This document shows positions 37,955 to 50,142 of a stretch of 64,000 nt of DNA, piece after piece (positions within the stretch are counted from its first letter, which is position 1; each line of letters opens with the position of its first letter). The position numbers and the translations under genes were made by a program. This DNA comes from Sipunculus nudus (Eukaryota > Annelida > Sipuncula > Golfingiida > Sipunculidae): the NCBI GenBank assembly GCA_026874595.1, contig CM049316.1:23521839-23585838 (forward strand). Reading direction: 5' to 3'. The notes under the pieces were generated by a model. It was not told the origin of the DNA. It did not search any database and saw only the letters and a program-made list of their open reading frames with translations.

Positions 37955-40900
37955 TGTGTTGACAAATCGACAGGAAAGACAAGTAAATGTCTGTAATACA
38001 ATATGCTGTATTGGAAACTGGTTTAGGAAGACAACATTTCTTGTGATGCTGTATGCTGTTTTAGCATATAAATGAACTGATGAGCCAGTTGGTTATATTC
38101 ACTTCTGATTAAATATTCTGATCTTTTATCTAAAGCATGCTTTATTAAACGTCGCTAGCAGATCCTTATACCCCGCAAACTTCAGAAAATACTGCGGCTG
38201 ATATTGCAGTCAGACTTGTTATGAAATGAACTGGGATTTGAACTATGAGCGTGTACACTCAACAATCATAAATGAACTGATGAGCCAGTTAGTAATATTC
38301 GCTTCAGATTAAATATTCTGACCTTTCATCTAAAGTATGCTTTATTCAGCGTCGCTATCAGATCCTTAAACCCCGCAAACTACTGAAAATACTGTGGCTG
38401 ATATTGCAGTCATAGTTGTGATCAAATTAACTGGGATTTGAAATATGAGCGTGTACACTCAACAATCCCAGACTGATGAGTTCAGCTCGACGAAAAAGTC
38501 TGCACCATTGACGTTACAACATCACGAACCTCGTGCTCTACAACGCTGTCTGTGTAAATATAGCAACTGGATCACTTGTACAAAAGCCGTCAGCAGATGA
38601 GCACACGGCGTTCACCGTTGATGTGCATGAGCACTTCATGGACATCCTGACTTATTAGGTCTAAGTCATCTGTTGCCTGGGAATCGTGAATCCAAGAACT
38701 GCTGCACATTTCTTCCAGGGACTGCACGGAAGGTTCTGCTCTGGAGGAACTGTATTATAACACTTAAAGACGTGTCACCAAGGACACCTGCCTCGATTTC
38801 AAAACCTCGATTGTGTCCGATCCAAAACAGTTAGCGGATGCTGCTGTCAGAATAGTCGAAAATAAACTGTGCGTGTCACGACTTTGGGAACGGTCAGGAC
38901 AACACTGGTCAGAACACTGAAAATTAGTCGAACAACAAGTCCATTAACTTGCAAAGTCGTCCAGTGTGAAAAACTCATTAATCTTCATGGGTTGGGGGAT
39001 GACTCGGAGGCGCGTGAAGATAAAAGTTGGGACACATTTGTTTATAAACACAAACACACATGTATATACATGTAGGAAATATATATATATATATATATAT
39101 CTTTTATTATCTGTTGACGCATTTAAATTATATTACAATGCACTATAATATTATAAGAAAATGAAGAATTGCGCATCCAGTATAGGTTAATTCTAAACCA
39201 GCTTAAGATATATAAAATTTCATAGTAAACTAAGAAAAGGGACCCAAACTAAGAAAAAGAAATCAGAGTGTATAATACAAATTATTAATATATTTCAATC
39301 ACAATATATATAGATATTATTCTCTGAATAGCTGGTTGGGGGGGGGGGGTGATTACATTGACCATCCCCCTTGCCAAAAAGTTGCGTGTATGTGTAGGGC
39401 GGATATATTTCCCCACCCTCCATATATTGACGCCCCTGTACAAACATATATGCGTGCGTACACACCCTTGATCTCAGTACAGGAATGTTCGCGTTAATTA
39501 GGTTAAGTTGTGTCAAAAATAAATGGAAATATTTGAGACTTTAAACGTGGTCTTTGTCAGCGTGAAGGTGGTGTTACCGAGGTGGTCGCAGATCGGGGCT
39601 TCCACTGTCCATCGACGTATAGACGTACCTGCGTGCGTAAACGCATTGCTTTTACCTCGTGATCCATCGATCATAACGCCACAGCAAAAAAATATATTGC
39701 GATTTTTGTACCATGTGTTAAATTTATCGGTCCAAAAATGGAAAAAAATCGCCAAAATTTCAGGAAAAAGGCAAAAAAGACACAACACTTTTCTCACTAT
39801 GTGAGTTCCCAAATATTTTATTGTTATCTTTTTCCGGAAAAAAAAACAATATTCCCGCGGAAGCAAGACGCAATTCAAATTTCTTTTTAAAAATCCTTGG
39901 TTTACTGGATAATGAAAAGAAAAACTTAATGAATGGTTTGAACCCGAATGAACCCGAATTATTTAAAGCTAAACCCTCTTTCAAGAGTGGGTATTATTCC
40001 CTGGGTGTAAGCTTTAACCCTTTTTCCTATCCACGAACCTCTTTCCCAAAATCTGCTTGGCAACACCAATGGAAGTTCTGCTTGTATCTACCACATGGCG
40101 GGTAGTTCTTCTCCTCCTGTTGTTTCTTCGAGCTGTGTATGTATTGTTGTTCAAAAAGTCTCAGTTATCTGATTTTTTTTATATTTCTGGAGAAGAAGTC
40201 TCTCTATCAGCCAGAATATGCGTGCAAGAGTAAGACTGAATAATTAAGATGTATCCTCATTCCATATCATCTATATCAAAATCCTTGGCCCGCCCTTGCA
40301 GTGATTCACAAAATCTTTTGGCAAATTAGATGAAAGTTATAAAAAACATCTGCCACAAGACTTGTCGGTCGTCTTCTCGTATAATTGTTTTTTTCGAGCT
40401 GTGTATAGTTTTGCAAAAAGTCTCAGTAATCGCGATTTTTATAAATTTCTGAAAAAGGAGTATGTCTGTCTTCCAGATTCTGCGTGTGCTCAGTAAGTCT
40501 GATCGAATAAGACTGAATTATCCACTGGGTGTAAACCGTATTCCCTATTTCCTTTCCCAAAATCCTTGCCCGCCCCTGCAGTGATTCACAAAATCTACCT
40601 GGCGACACGAAATTTTTACTTTCGTTTGCCACATGTCTGGTGGCTCTTCTTCTCCTCTCAATAATTCTTCGAGCATTGTACAGTTGTGCAAAAGGACTGC
40701 ACGGAAGACTGCTCTGAGGCAACTTACACGGGAAGACGTGTCACATGTTCTTGATTATGTCAGATCCGAAGCAGCTTGCGGATGCTGCTGTCACACTTAT
40801 CGAAAATAAACTAACCGTGTAATCATTCTGGCATTGTTGCAAAGGGCAGGACTGCACTGATCAGAACATTCTGAATAAATATTTGAAGAGCAGCTGCATA

Positions 40901-41880
40901 TACTGGCAAAAGCGTCCTGTGTGAAAAAGCACACCCGCTACTGGCGTATGTACCCTACAAGCACAATAAGCGGGGGACATCGGTCTCGGAGTGCTTAATG
41001 ACATGTGAAAGACATAACACATTCCTCACTGTGTGAGGTCCCAAATATCTCATTGTCATCTTTATCCGGAAAAAAAATTTTCCGACGGAAGCAATACGCA
41101 ATTTAAAAATCCTTGGTAGTTTCCCCACCCTCCTGAAATCTTGATATCCTTAATTAAAGAGTAATTAGGACAACCCTTTTACCTGTTTTTATTTTCTCTC
41201 CAAACAATTGTGATTGTCCCTGTAAACAAACATTTATAAACAGAGACGTACATACATCTATATATATATATACGTCTATATATCTTCAAGGGTTCTATGG
41301 GGATGACTCGCAACCGTGTGAAAACATCAGTTTAGACACATTTGTTTATAAACTCACAGACACACACATATACTTTTTGTCTGTGTATGGTTTTTATATT
41401 TAATTACAATAAACTAATATTTTAAAAAGAAAATAAGAATTACGTTTCCAGTATATGTTTATTCATAACCAGGTTTAGATATATAAAATTTAATAGTAAA
41501 CTGAGAAATTGAACTTAAGTCTGTAATTCTAACTATCAATATATTTCATATTCACTATATAAATATTATTCTTCGAAAAAGTGGGGGGATATATTCGTAT
41601 GTTTTAATAATTTTATTAACAATATATAAATATTGTTCTCTGCTCATGATTGTAGATACTTCCTACAAGCGTGTCATCACATGATGCACAAAGTGTAGTG
41701 GCCTGTTGTGCAGGAATGCTTGTATATGTTCTTATCATAAGAACTAACTCCAGAGCTACGTCTTACAATTTTTTGACAGATATTTGAAACAAAATTTTAC
41801 ATTGTATTAAGAAATCAGTTAATCATTTTATCATTGTTTCCCAGACAAAGTCGGGGATGCTACGGTTTCAGCTACGGTTT
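37228..41880 (+). repeat. Tandem segmental duplication, unit 1 (about 4.65 kb)
   Basis: This unit matches 41,881-46,366 in the same orientation. It starts CAGTTTTTGTTAAGGAAAAT and ends CGGGGATGCTACGGTTTCAG. It carries an internal 200-bp tandem copy (about 38,075-38,270 and 38,271-38,470) that unit 2 lacks. It also has a diverged internal repeat, since 38,715-38,960 resembles 40,690-40,930 and 39,745-39,900 resembles 41,000-41,115. The identical small frame at 39,821 and 44,280 reflects the duplication and is not a recognised gene. (TA)n runs lie at 37,450-37,496 and 37,899-37,951. Confidence 0.85.
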
Positions 41881-42054
41881 CAGTTTTTATGAAGGAAAAA
41901 ATTAAGTACAGAAGAATGTCATAAAGCTTATAACGTCTATAAAAGAACAATAAAAGAAACGACGGAATTAATATGAAGAAAAGGAATTATCATCAGCACA
42001 CAAAAAGCAGTAATCACATTAGTTGAATAAAATTAAGACCGTACAGTATATGTA

Positions 42055-42088
<34 letters not shown>

Positions 42089-42527
42089 TTTAAAATTTGC
42101 CAAGAGCAATTAATTTTGATATCCTAGCACATATATACTATTGTGTTTTAAGTATATAATAATGTGCATGTCTCTCTATAGATGTGGTAATGTTATATCC
42201 ATGGTAAATTGCGACGGTCGGTTGTATTCGGATAACCGTATTTATGAAATCAATCATACATTAAAATAATTGCATTTGTATTAACTATTATTTCTTGTAA
42301 TTTCAAAATAATTACAGTCTAGAAAAATGTGGGTTATTCGTTAATATTATTATTCAATTGTGCTAATACCAGTCTCTTAATAATATTTTACTATATTGAG
42401 TGTTCTGAAACGGAAAAAAGAATTTGCGAGAATCTTACGAGACGTTACCATCTCTCTTTGCCTAAGTGAAATAAACTTTTCAACAGATCATGGAGCCTTT
42501 TTTTCTGGGTACTGAAATAAACAATGG

Positions 42528-42596
<69 letters not shown>

Positions 42597-45500
42597 AATG
42601 CTGTGTTGACAAATCGACAGGAAAGACAATTAAATGTCTGTAATACAATATGCTGTATTGGAAAATGGTTTAGGAAGACAACATTTTTTTATGATGCTGT
42701 ATGCTGTTTAAGCATATAAATGAACTGATGAGTCAGTTGCTAATATTCACTTCAGATTAAATATTCTCATCTTTCATCTAAAGCATGCTTTATTAAACGT
42801 CGCTAGCAGATCCTAAAACCCCGGAAACTACAGAAAATACTGCGGCTGATATTGCAGTCAGACTTGTTACCAAATGAACTGGGATTTGAACTGTCAGCAT
42901 GTACACTCAACAATCCCAGACTGATGAGTTCCGCTGGGCGAAACAAACAGCTTGCACTGCACCATTGACGTTACAACATCACGAACCTCGTGCTCTACAA
43001 CGCTGTCTGAGTAACCAGCAACTGTATCACTTGTACAAAAGCCGTCAGCAAATGAGCACACGGCGTTCACCGTTGATGTGCATGAGCACTTCACGGACAT
43101 CCTGACTTATTAAGTCTAAGTCATCTGTTGCCTGGGAATCGTGAATCCAAGAACTGCTGCACATTTCTTCCAGGGACTGCACGGAAGGCTCTACTCTGGA
43201 GGAACTATATTATAACACTTAAAGACGTGTCACCAAGGACACCTGCCTCGATTTCAAAACCTCGATTGTGTCCGATCCAAAACAGTTAGCGGATGCTGCT
43301 GTCAGAATAGTCGGAAATAAACTATGCGTGTCACGACTTTGGGAACGGTCAGGACTGCACTTGTCAGAACACTGAAAATTAGTCGAACAACAAGTCCATT
43401 AACTTGCAAAATCGTCCAGTGTGAAAAACTCATTAATCTTCATGGGTTGGGGGATGACTCGCAGGCGCGGGAAGATAAAAGTTGGGACACATTTGTTTAT
43501 AAACACAAACACACACACACATGTATATACATATATAAAATATATATATATATATATATCTTTTATTATCTGTTGACGCATTTAAATTATATTACAATGC
43601 ACTATAATATTATAAGAAAATGAAGAATTGCGCATCCAGTATAGGTTAATTCTAAACCAGCTTAAGATATATAAAATTTCATAGTAAACTAAGAAAAGGG
43701 ACCCAAACTAAGAAAAAGAAATCAGAGTGTATAATACAAATTATAAATATATTTCAATTAAAATATATATAGATATTATTCTCTGAATAGCTGGTTGGGG
43801 GGTGATTACATTGACCATCCCCCTTGCCAAAAAGTTGCGTGTATGTGTGGGGCGGATATATTCCCCCACCCTCCATATATTAACGCCCCTGTACAAACAT
43901 ATATGCGTGCGTACACACCCTTGATCTCAGTACAGGAATGTTCGCGTTAATTAGGTTAAGTTGTATGAAAAATAAATGGAAATATTTGAGACTTTTAACG
44001 TGGTCTTTGTCAGCGTGAAAGTGGTTTTACCGTGGTGGTCGCAGATTGGGGCTTCCACCGTCCATCGACGAATAGACGTACCTGCGTGCGTAAACGCATT
44101 GCTTTAACCTCGTGATGCATCGATCATAACGCCACAGCAAAAAAATATATTGCGATTTTTGTACCATGTGTTAAATTTATCGGTCAAAAAATGGAAAAAA
44201 ATCGCACAAAATTTCAGGAAAAAGGCAAAAAAGACATAACACTTTCCTCACTATGTGAGTTTCCAAATATTTTATTGTTATCTTTTTCCGGAAAAAAAAA
44301 CAGTATTCCCGCGGAAGCAAGACGCAATTCAAATTTCTTTTTAAAAATCCTTGGTTTACTGGATAATGAAAAGAAAAACTTAATGAATGGTTTGAACCCG
44401 AATGAACCCGAATTATTTAAAGCTAAACCCTCTTTCAAGAGTGGGTATTATTCCCTGGGTGTAAGCTTTAACCCTTTTTCCTATCCACGAACCTCTTTCC
44501 CATAATCTGCTTGGCAACACCAATGGAAGTTCTGCTTGTATCTACCACATGGCGGGTAGTTCTTCTCCTCCTGTTGTTTCTTCGAGCTGTGTATGTATAG
44601 TTGTTCAAAAAGTCTCAGTTTTCTGATTTTTTATATTTCTGGAGAAAAAGTCTCTCTATCAGCCAGAATATGCGTGCAAGAGTAAGACTGAATAATTAAG
44701 ATGTATCCTCATTCCATATCATCTATATCAAAATCCTTGACCCGCCCTTGCAGTGATTCACAAAATCTTTGGCAAATTAGATGAAAGTTATAAAAAACAT
44801 CTGCCACAAGACTTGTCGGTCGTCTTCTCGTATAATTGTTTTTTTCGAGCTGTGTATAGTTTTGCAAAAGGTCTCAGTAATCTGATTGTTATAAATTTCT
44901 GAAAAAGAAGTATCTCTGTCTGCTAGATTCTGCGTGTGCTCAGTAAGTCTGATCGAGTAAGACTGAATTATCCACTGGGTGTAAACCTTATTCCCCATTT
45001 CTTTCCCAAAATCCTTGACCCGCCCCTGCAGTGATTCACAAAATCTACCTGGCGACACTTATGAAATCTTTACTTTCGTCTGCCACATGTCTGGTGGCCC
45101 TTCTTCTCCTCTCAATAATTCTTCGAGCATTGAACAGTTGTGCAAATTTTAAAGGACTGTACGGAAGACTGCTCTGAGGGAACTTACACTGGAAGACGTG
45201 TCACTATGGACACATGTTCTCGATTATGTCAGATCCGAAGCAGCATACGGATGCTGCTGATATTTTCTTATCGAAAATAAACTGAGCGTGTAATCATTCT
45301 GGGAACGGGCAGGACTGCACTGATCAGAACATTCTGAATAAATATTTGAAAAGCAGCTGCATATACTGGCAAAATCGTCCTGTGTGAAAAAGCACACCCG
45401 CTACTGGCAAATGTATACCCTACAGGCACAATCAGCGGGGGGACATCGGTCTCGGAGTGCTGAATGACATTTGAAAGACATAATACTTTCCTCACTGTGG

Positions 45501-46366
45501 GAGATCCGAAATATTCCATTGTCATCTTTATCCGGAAAAAAAAATGTTTCGGACGGAAGCAATACGCAATTCAAATTTCCTTTTAAAAATCCTTGGTAGT
45601 TTCCCCACCCTCCTGAAATCTTGATATCCTTAATTAAAGAGTAATTAGGACAACCCTTTTACCTGTTTTTATTTTCTCTCCATACAATTGTTGTTGTCCC
45701 TGTAAACAAACATTTATAAACAAAGACGTACATACATCTATATATATATACGTCTACATATATCCAAGGGTTCTAACTTCTAAGGGGATGACTCGCAACC
45801 GTGAGAGAACATCAGTTAAGACACATTTGTTTATAAACTTACAGACACACACATATACTTTTTTATAGTCTGTGTATGGTTTTTATATTTAATTACAATA
45901 CACAGTTATATTTCAAAAAGAAAATAAGAATTACGTTCCCAGTATTTGTTTATTCATAACCAGATTTAGATATATAAAATTTAATAGTAAACTGAGAAAT
46001 TGAACTTAAGTCTAATTCTAACTATCAATATACTTTATATTCAATATATGAATAATATTCTTCTTAAAAATTGGGGGGGGGGTATATTTGTATATGTTTT
46101 AATATATTTATTAACAATATATAAATATTGTTCTCTGCTCTTGATTGTAGATACTTCCTCCACGCTTGTCATCACATGATGCAAAAAGTGTTGTGGCCTG
46201 TCGTGCAGGAATGCTTGTATATGTTCTTATCATAAGAACGAACTCCAGAGCTGCGTCTGACAATTTTTTTATGGATATCTGAAACAAAATTTTATATTGT
46301 ATTAAGAAATCAGTTAATCATTTTATCATTGTGTCCCAGACAACGCCGGGGATGCTACGGTTTCAG
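41881..46366 (+). repeat. Tandem segmental duplication, unit 2 (about 4.5 kb)
   Basis: This is the second copy of the preceding unit, joined directly to it (GGTTTCAGTTTTTATGAAGG at 41,876-41,895). Long stretches, for example 43,240-43,500 against 38,780-39,040, differ only at scattered sites. Unit 2 carries its own long (TA)n at 42,529-42,590 and lacks the extra 200-bp copy. Confidence 0.85.
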
Positions 46367-46764
46367 CATGCTTGTCACATGTCCCTCGTAGTCTAAAGAA
46401 AGGGTTACAAAATGGCCGGCCCATGAACTGTGGATGAAATGTATACATTATAGTACGTGCTAATCATTGGTAACATGAATTATGATAATATTAATAAAAC
46501 ATCCACTTACATATTCTTTTATCTTATATACGTCTTTATTGTATTTTATATGATTAATCTCATAAACGATTAATCTCATAATTAAATTAATTTAATCCCA
46601 TATTAAAAGTTAAAAAATAAATATAAACAATAATAAATCACGAATATGTTCCTCAAAAATATTGAGTCAATCTGGCTATGTATATACATAATATGCTTTA
46701 TTCCAAGTCTTTATAAAAAATTATTTTCTTTACCATGAACGCGAGGTAATGCACTAATTATTTT

Positions 46765-46815
<51 letters not shown>

Positions 46816-47082
46816 CCTATTTGAAATGTAATTTTTTCATAAAGATATATTCAACATATTTTTTTTATTAAATCTGGAGACTTTGTTAAGGATTTTAATC
46901 CGTTGACACAACTGCCACCTGTGACACATCGTACATAATATGGATTTAATTGTTTTGCAGTTCATAAAATTGATTAAATGAATTATTGAGGAAATGGGTA
47001 AGACATTGAGATAATTTTTTACTTTAGTTACTGAATGAACAGTTTATCTATTTTAAGGGGTTTCATTATTATTTTTTTTTGG
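46367..47082. other. AT-rich spacer with (GA)n
   Basis: A (GA)n microsatellite lies at about 46,769-46,810. Nothing else is seen. Confidence 0.5.
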
Positions 47083-47385
47083 CTAAGGCCCCTTTTCCTT
47101 GCACGCGGAAAAAATTGCGCAAGTTTTAATGAGGTATACCTTTTTGCATGCAGGCTCACCCTAGCGCGTTTACGCGAAAAAAAAAATATATAGTAAATCA
47201 TGTGTCCCTTTCCCATGCACGCGGAAACGCGCGATGGTGAGCCTTCTTGTGGAGGTCAAGGACGCGAAAGCAGTCTGCTTGAGGTCGCCCCAGCATAGGC
47301 CTATATCATGCATTGCGACAAATCATACTTAACTGTTTCTCTGCATGCTTTTCTACTTTAATGCATGATAATATATATATATATA

Positions 47386-47448
<63 letters not shown>

Positions 47449-47751
47449 GCGGGGGTGTTAAATATCTTATTAACGCCTGCGGTAGTTCATAACATATAGC
47501 CTACATACGACCCTCACGTAATAAAAACTGTACGTTCCGGCAAAAATAACGAAATTTTTAAATGTTTTCATGAATAGGATGAACTGTGCATAACAGACAC
47601 GTGCTCGACATGTTGCCTGGAAGGCTTTGGGACGGGGAATCCCTTGTAAAAACACGTCAAGCCAAGGGGGAATCCATTGAAATGCTCATGAAATGCAAAT
47701 GGAAAAGCTCCATTCAGCGCGATTTTTTTCAGCATGGAAAAGAGGCCTTAG
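47083..47751. mobile_element. TIR element of about 0.67 kb
   Basis: The left end is CTAAGGCCCCTTTTCCTTGC. The right end, read inverted, is CTAAGGCCTCTTTTCCATGC. Similarity continues for about 40 bp on each side (GAAAAAA.T.GCGC). The interior contains a further end-like CCCTTTCCCATGCACGCGG (47,207-47,225) and a (TA)n run (47,370-47,446). There is no transposase frame. The style resembles the element at 6,842-7,410. Confidence 0.55.
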
Positions 47752-48290
47752 ACTTATTTTTGTTACGGATTTAACAGTTTTTCTGAGGGCAATTGTCTTT
47801 ATATGTATGAATAAAAGGTTGTTTAGTGTAGCAAATCAATTCTTGAAGACTATGACTGAAGAGTTCGTCAATAATAATTTGGTGGGTCTCATTTATGATT
47901 TTTTGGTGTTACAGTTGTCTGCTATCTCAGTTCTGGTTTTATTTGTAACAAGGGTATCTTACTGTTTTGTGTCATGATCGTGTCATTGTCCTTGTTGCAA
48001 AATTAAATGTTTGTAGAAATTGTGGTAGGGCTTCAAGACAGTATTTATAGTAAAATTTAATTAAATTTAGTCCGAATATGTCAATTGTTTTAAGGATTTT
48101 AACGATTTAAAAATTGGTTTGAGGTTGATATTATGCTTGCTATTCGTGATAATTCTTATGGCTTTTTTTAGTTTTTATTTTAAATCTATTAATATGAAAG
48201 GCCCATACAAGAATTCCATAATAAGTGTGATAGAATAAGTGTATATAATAAAATTAGAGTAAAGGAACAGGTAGATAATGTGCTATTAAT
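47752..48290. other. Left flank of the viral cluster
   Basis: AT-rich host-like sequence. Viral homology starts at 48,291 (TGCGATCGGA). Confidence 0.5.
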
Positions 48291-48654
48291 TGCGATCGGA
48301 ATTTCACATCAATTCCACTGGCTTCCCAGTGATAATCAATCGTTTGACCTGACGTGTGTTTTGTATGTAGACCTGCTCCGAACAACGAGAATAGTTCGCT
48401 GGCACTTCCTACAACTTTCTGTTGTGCTGCTGCGCTCGCCATTTCGTCTTGATATGAAGCATCTTTAGAGCCTATACCGGTTGTTTGGTGGAATGGATTA
48501 CGTCCTGTATAAAAAAGCATCTGAAACGGTTTGAAGGTGCACTCACTTTTTGTTCTGGCGAAGCAATGTTTGAATTTCTCATTGTGGTATAGATCTGACA
48601 TTCTCTTGACAGTACCGAATGTCTTGGCTGTTGGGTTGAACTGTTCGCAGTATG
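48291..48654 (-). pseudogene. Copy A: VP (capsid) C-terminal half fragment
   Basis: This 364-bp piece is the reverse complement of 51,091-51,454 of copy B and has the same length with no indel. It encodes part of a parvovirus capsid protein, including the peptides MSDLYHNEKFKHC and FYTGRNPFHQTTG. The left boundary at 48,291 is abrupt: the frame runs out into host-like sequence, losing the rest of the VP C-terminus. The upstream part of VP is missing because 48,655-48,958 replaces it. A capsid fragment of this size is not expected to assemble. Confidence 0.85.
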
Positions 48655-48958
48655 TCTCCCGATCAACAAAATTCTTTTGTTTTTCAATAAATTTTATTCA
48701 ATTCATAAAACTTGCCGTGAACATCAAACGGCTTATTAAACATTCAATTACCGTGAACATCAAACGGTTTGTCGATCAGTTACCAGATAACTGGCTGGTG
48801 TGTTTTGTTTGTGTGTATACTATTTATGTATTTTGCTTTGTTCTTAGTCTGGTATAAGAAAGTTTGGTACATTCGTCTGCCAGTTTCATCTGTATAATTA
48901 CCATCTAATGGAGCCAGAATAGGCAGACCCCACGCCAGGTTACAATACTCTATCAATA
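48655..48958. other. 304-bp non-viral-like replacement inside copy A
   Basis: This segment stands where copy B has 482 bp of VP (50,609-51,090) and matches none of the viral copies in the window. It contains two near-identical 17-bp stretches, CCGTGAACATCAAACGG at about 48,714 and about 48,751. The minus-strand NS1 C-terminal frame runs into it for about 60 codons before stopping at 48,780. Its source is unknown. It could be filler DNA from the rearrangement or a later insertion with deletion. Confidence 0.6.
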
Positions 48959-49424
48959 AGTCCATTAACCAAATTAGTTCTTCTGAACTTGTCGTTTCTT
49001 GTGTTGTCACTATTGTTGTCGTTGGACTTTCCGGGCTTTCTATTTCCTGAGGTGTTGGTTCCACTATGGCGATCGGTTTGATCTTCTCCAGTTGGCTTTT
49101 TAGACTGTTGGTCTGTGTCTCCAGTTGTCTTATGATGTCGCCTAAATACTTTGTCCGACGCTCCTGGGAAGATGTGATCAAATTTCTGTTTAGCAGAGAA
49201 CAAATGAGCAATGGCGTTAGCGCTTGTGCTACCTTCTTTCCGTAGATCGTTGATGAAGTTTCGATCGCACTCCTCAGTTGACTTATCTGATCCGTAGCAG
49301 CGGTCGTGTTCTCTGCAGATGCGATCCAATTCCCCAGTTGGTTCACCAGGGTCGTCAGGTGTACCGGGTCCACAATAATTTGTTCCTGGTAGGTGCCAGA
49401 GTCTGTGGAAGTTGAAGGACCACT
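48959..49424 (-). pseudogene. Copy A: VP1 N-terminus (PLA2) overlapping the NS1 C-terminal tail
   Basis: Both overlapping frames of the NS1/VP1 junction are present. In the VP frame the phospholipase A2 calcium loop (YCGPG) and catalytic HDRCY are readable; in parvoviruses this domain breaches the endosome. In the other frame is the leucine-rich NS1 tail ending ELIWLMD. The piece is the mirror image of copy B. It is joined at 49,423-49,428 directly to the NS1 nuclease fragment by the internal deletion described below, and broken at 48,959 by foreign sequence. The VP1 start codon is lost. Confidence 0.85.
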
Positions 49425-49760
49425 TTACTTCATAAGATTAGGTAGTCTGAATACCCTTTCTGTTGTCATAGTCCATGACTCATGTAGTCTACCTGACAGC
49501 CAGTATTCTCTTATTTTGCGATAGTATTGAGTGTCCCATATCCGTTGATCTGTTTCGTACGACCATATGAGGTGCAGGTGCATTCCTTGAAACTTTGATC
49601 TTTCGCTGCAGGCTCCGTTATGAAGGAACACTAGAGCACCTAACTTCCGGACAAACTGTCCAATGAAGGATGTTGCGTCATTGATAGCTTCTACCACATC
49701 GTCTTCTACTACTAACGTCGGCAGCAACAGGACCGTCGTAAAAAACTTCACAGCAGCCAT
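49425..49760 (-). pseudogene. Copy A: NS1 N-terminal HUH nuclease fragment
   Basis: The frame opens at the native-position ATG (49,758-49,760) and runs 111 codons to a TAA at the deletion junction. It contains GMHLHLIW, where HLH is the metal-binding HUH motif of parvovirus NS1, the nuclease that nicks the viral terminus. The helicase and everything else of NS1 are missing. The amino acid sequence is identical to the copy B fragment. The TATA box seen about 60 nt upstream of NS1 in copy D is absent because the mirror axis falls just upstream. Confidence 0.85.
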
Positions 49761-49806
49761 GGTCGTCATTCGGTCTCAGCATTTTGCCAGAGCTGGATGC
49801 CTCACC

Positions 49807-50142
49807 ATGGCTGCTGTGAAGTTTTTTACGACGGTCCTGTTGCTGCCGACGTTAGTAGTAGAAGACGATGTGGTAGAAGCTATCAATGACGCAACATCCT
49901 TCATTGGACAGTTTGTCCGGAAGTTAGGTGCTCTAGTGTTCCTTCATAACGGAGCCTGCAGCGAAAGATCAAAGTTTCAAGGAATGCACCTGCACCTCAT
50001 ATGGTCGTACGAAACAGATCAACGGATATGGGACACTCAATACTATCGCAAAATAAGAGAATACTGGCTGTCAGGTAGACTACATGAGTCATGGACTATG
50101 ACAACAGAAAGGGTATTCAGACTACCTAATCTTATGAAGTAA
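49807..50142 (+). pseudogene. Copy B: NS1 N-terminal HUH nuclease fragment
   Basis: The true viral start is the ATG at 49,807; any longer frame upstream only reads the mirror-image arm. The 111 codons contain the HUH motif (HLH in GMHLHLIW) and stop at 50,140-50,142. There the NS1 sequence after NLMK is fused to VP1. Copy D continues for more than 500 further codons at this point, so about three quarters of NS1, including the SF3 helicase, is deleted. The fragment is an intact short open frame and could in principle make a lone nuclease-like peptide. Confidence 0.85.

Noticed and set aside
37767-38075. Open frames running through (TA)n tracts here and at 7,778, 35,962 and 42,445
   Set aside because: They consist of alternating Y and I from the microsatellite and flanking chance codons.
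39821-40105. Conserved gene because the frame is identical at 44,280
   Set aside because: The identity follows from the recent tandem duplication and says nothing about selection.
49663-49806. Longer NS1 start upstream of 49,807 in copy B
   Set aside because: The extra codons read the mirror-image arm and the spacer; copies D and E place the start at the ATG equivalent to 49,807.
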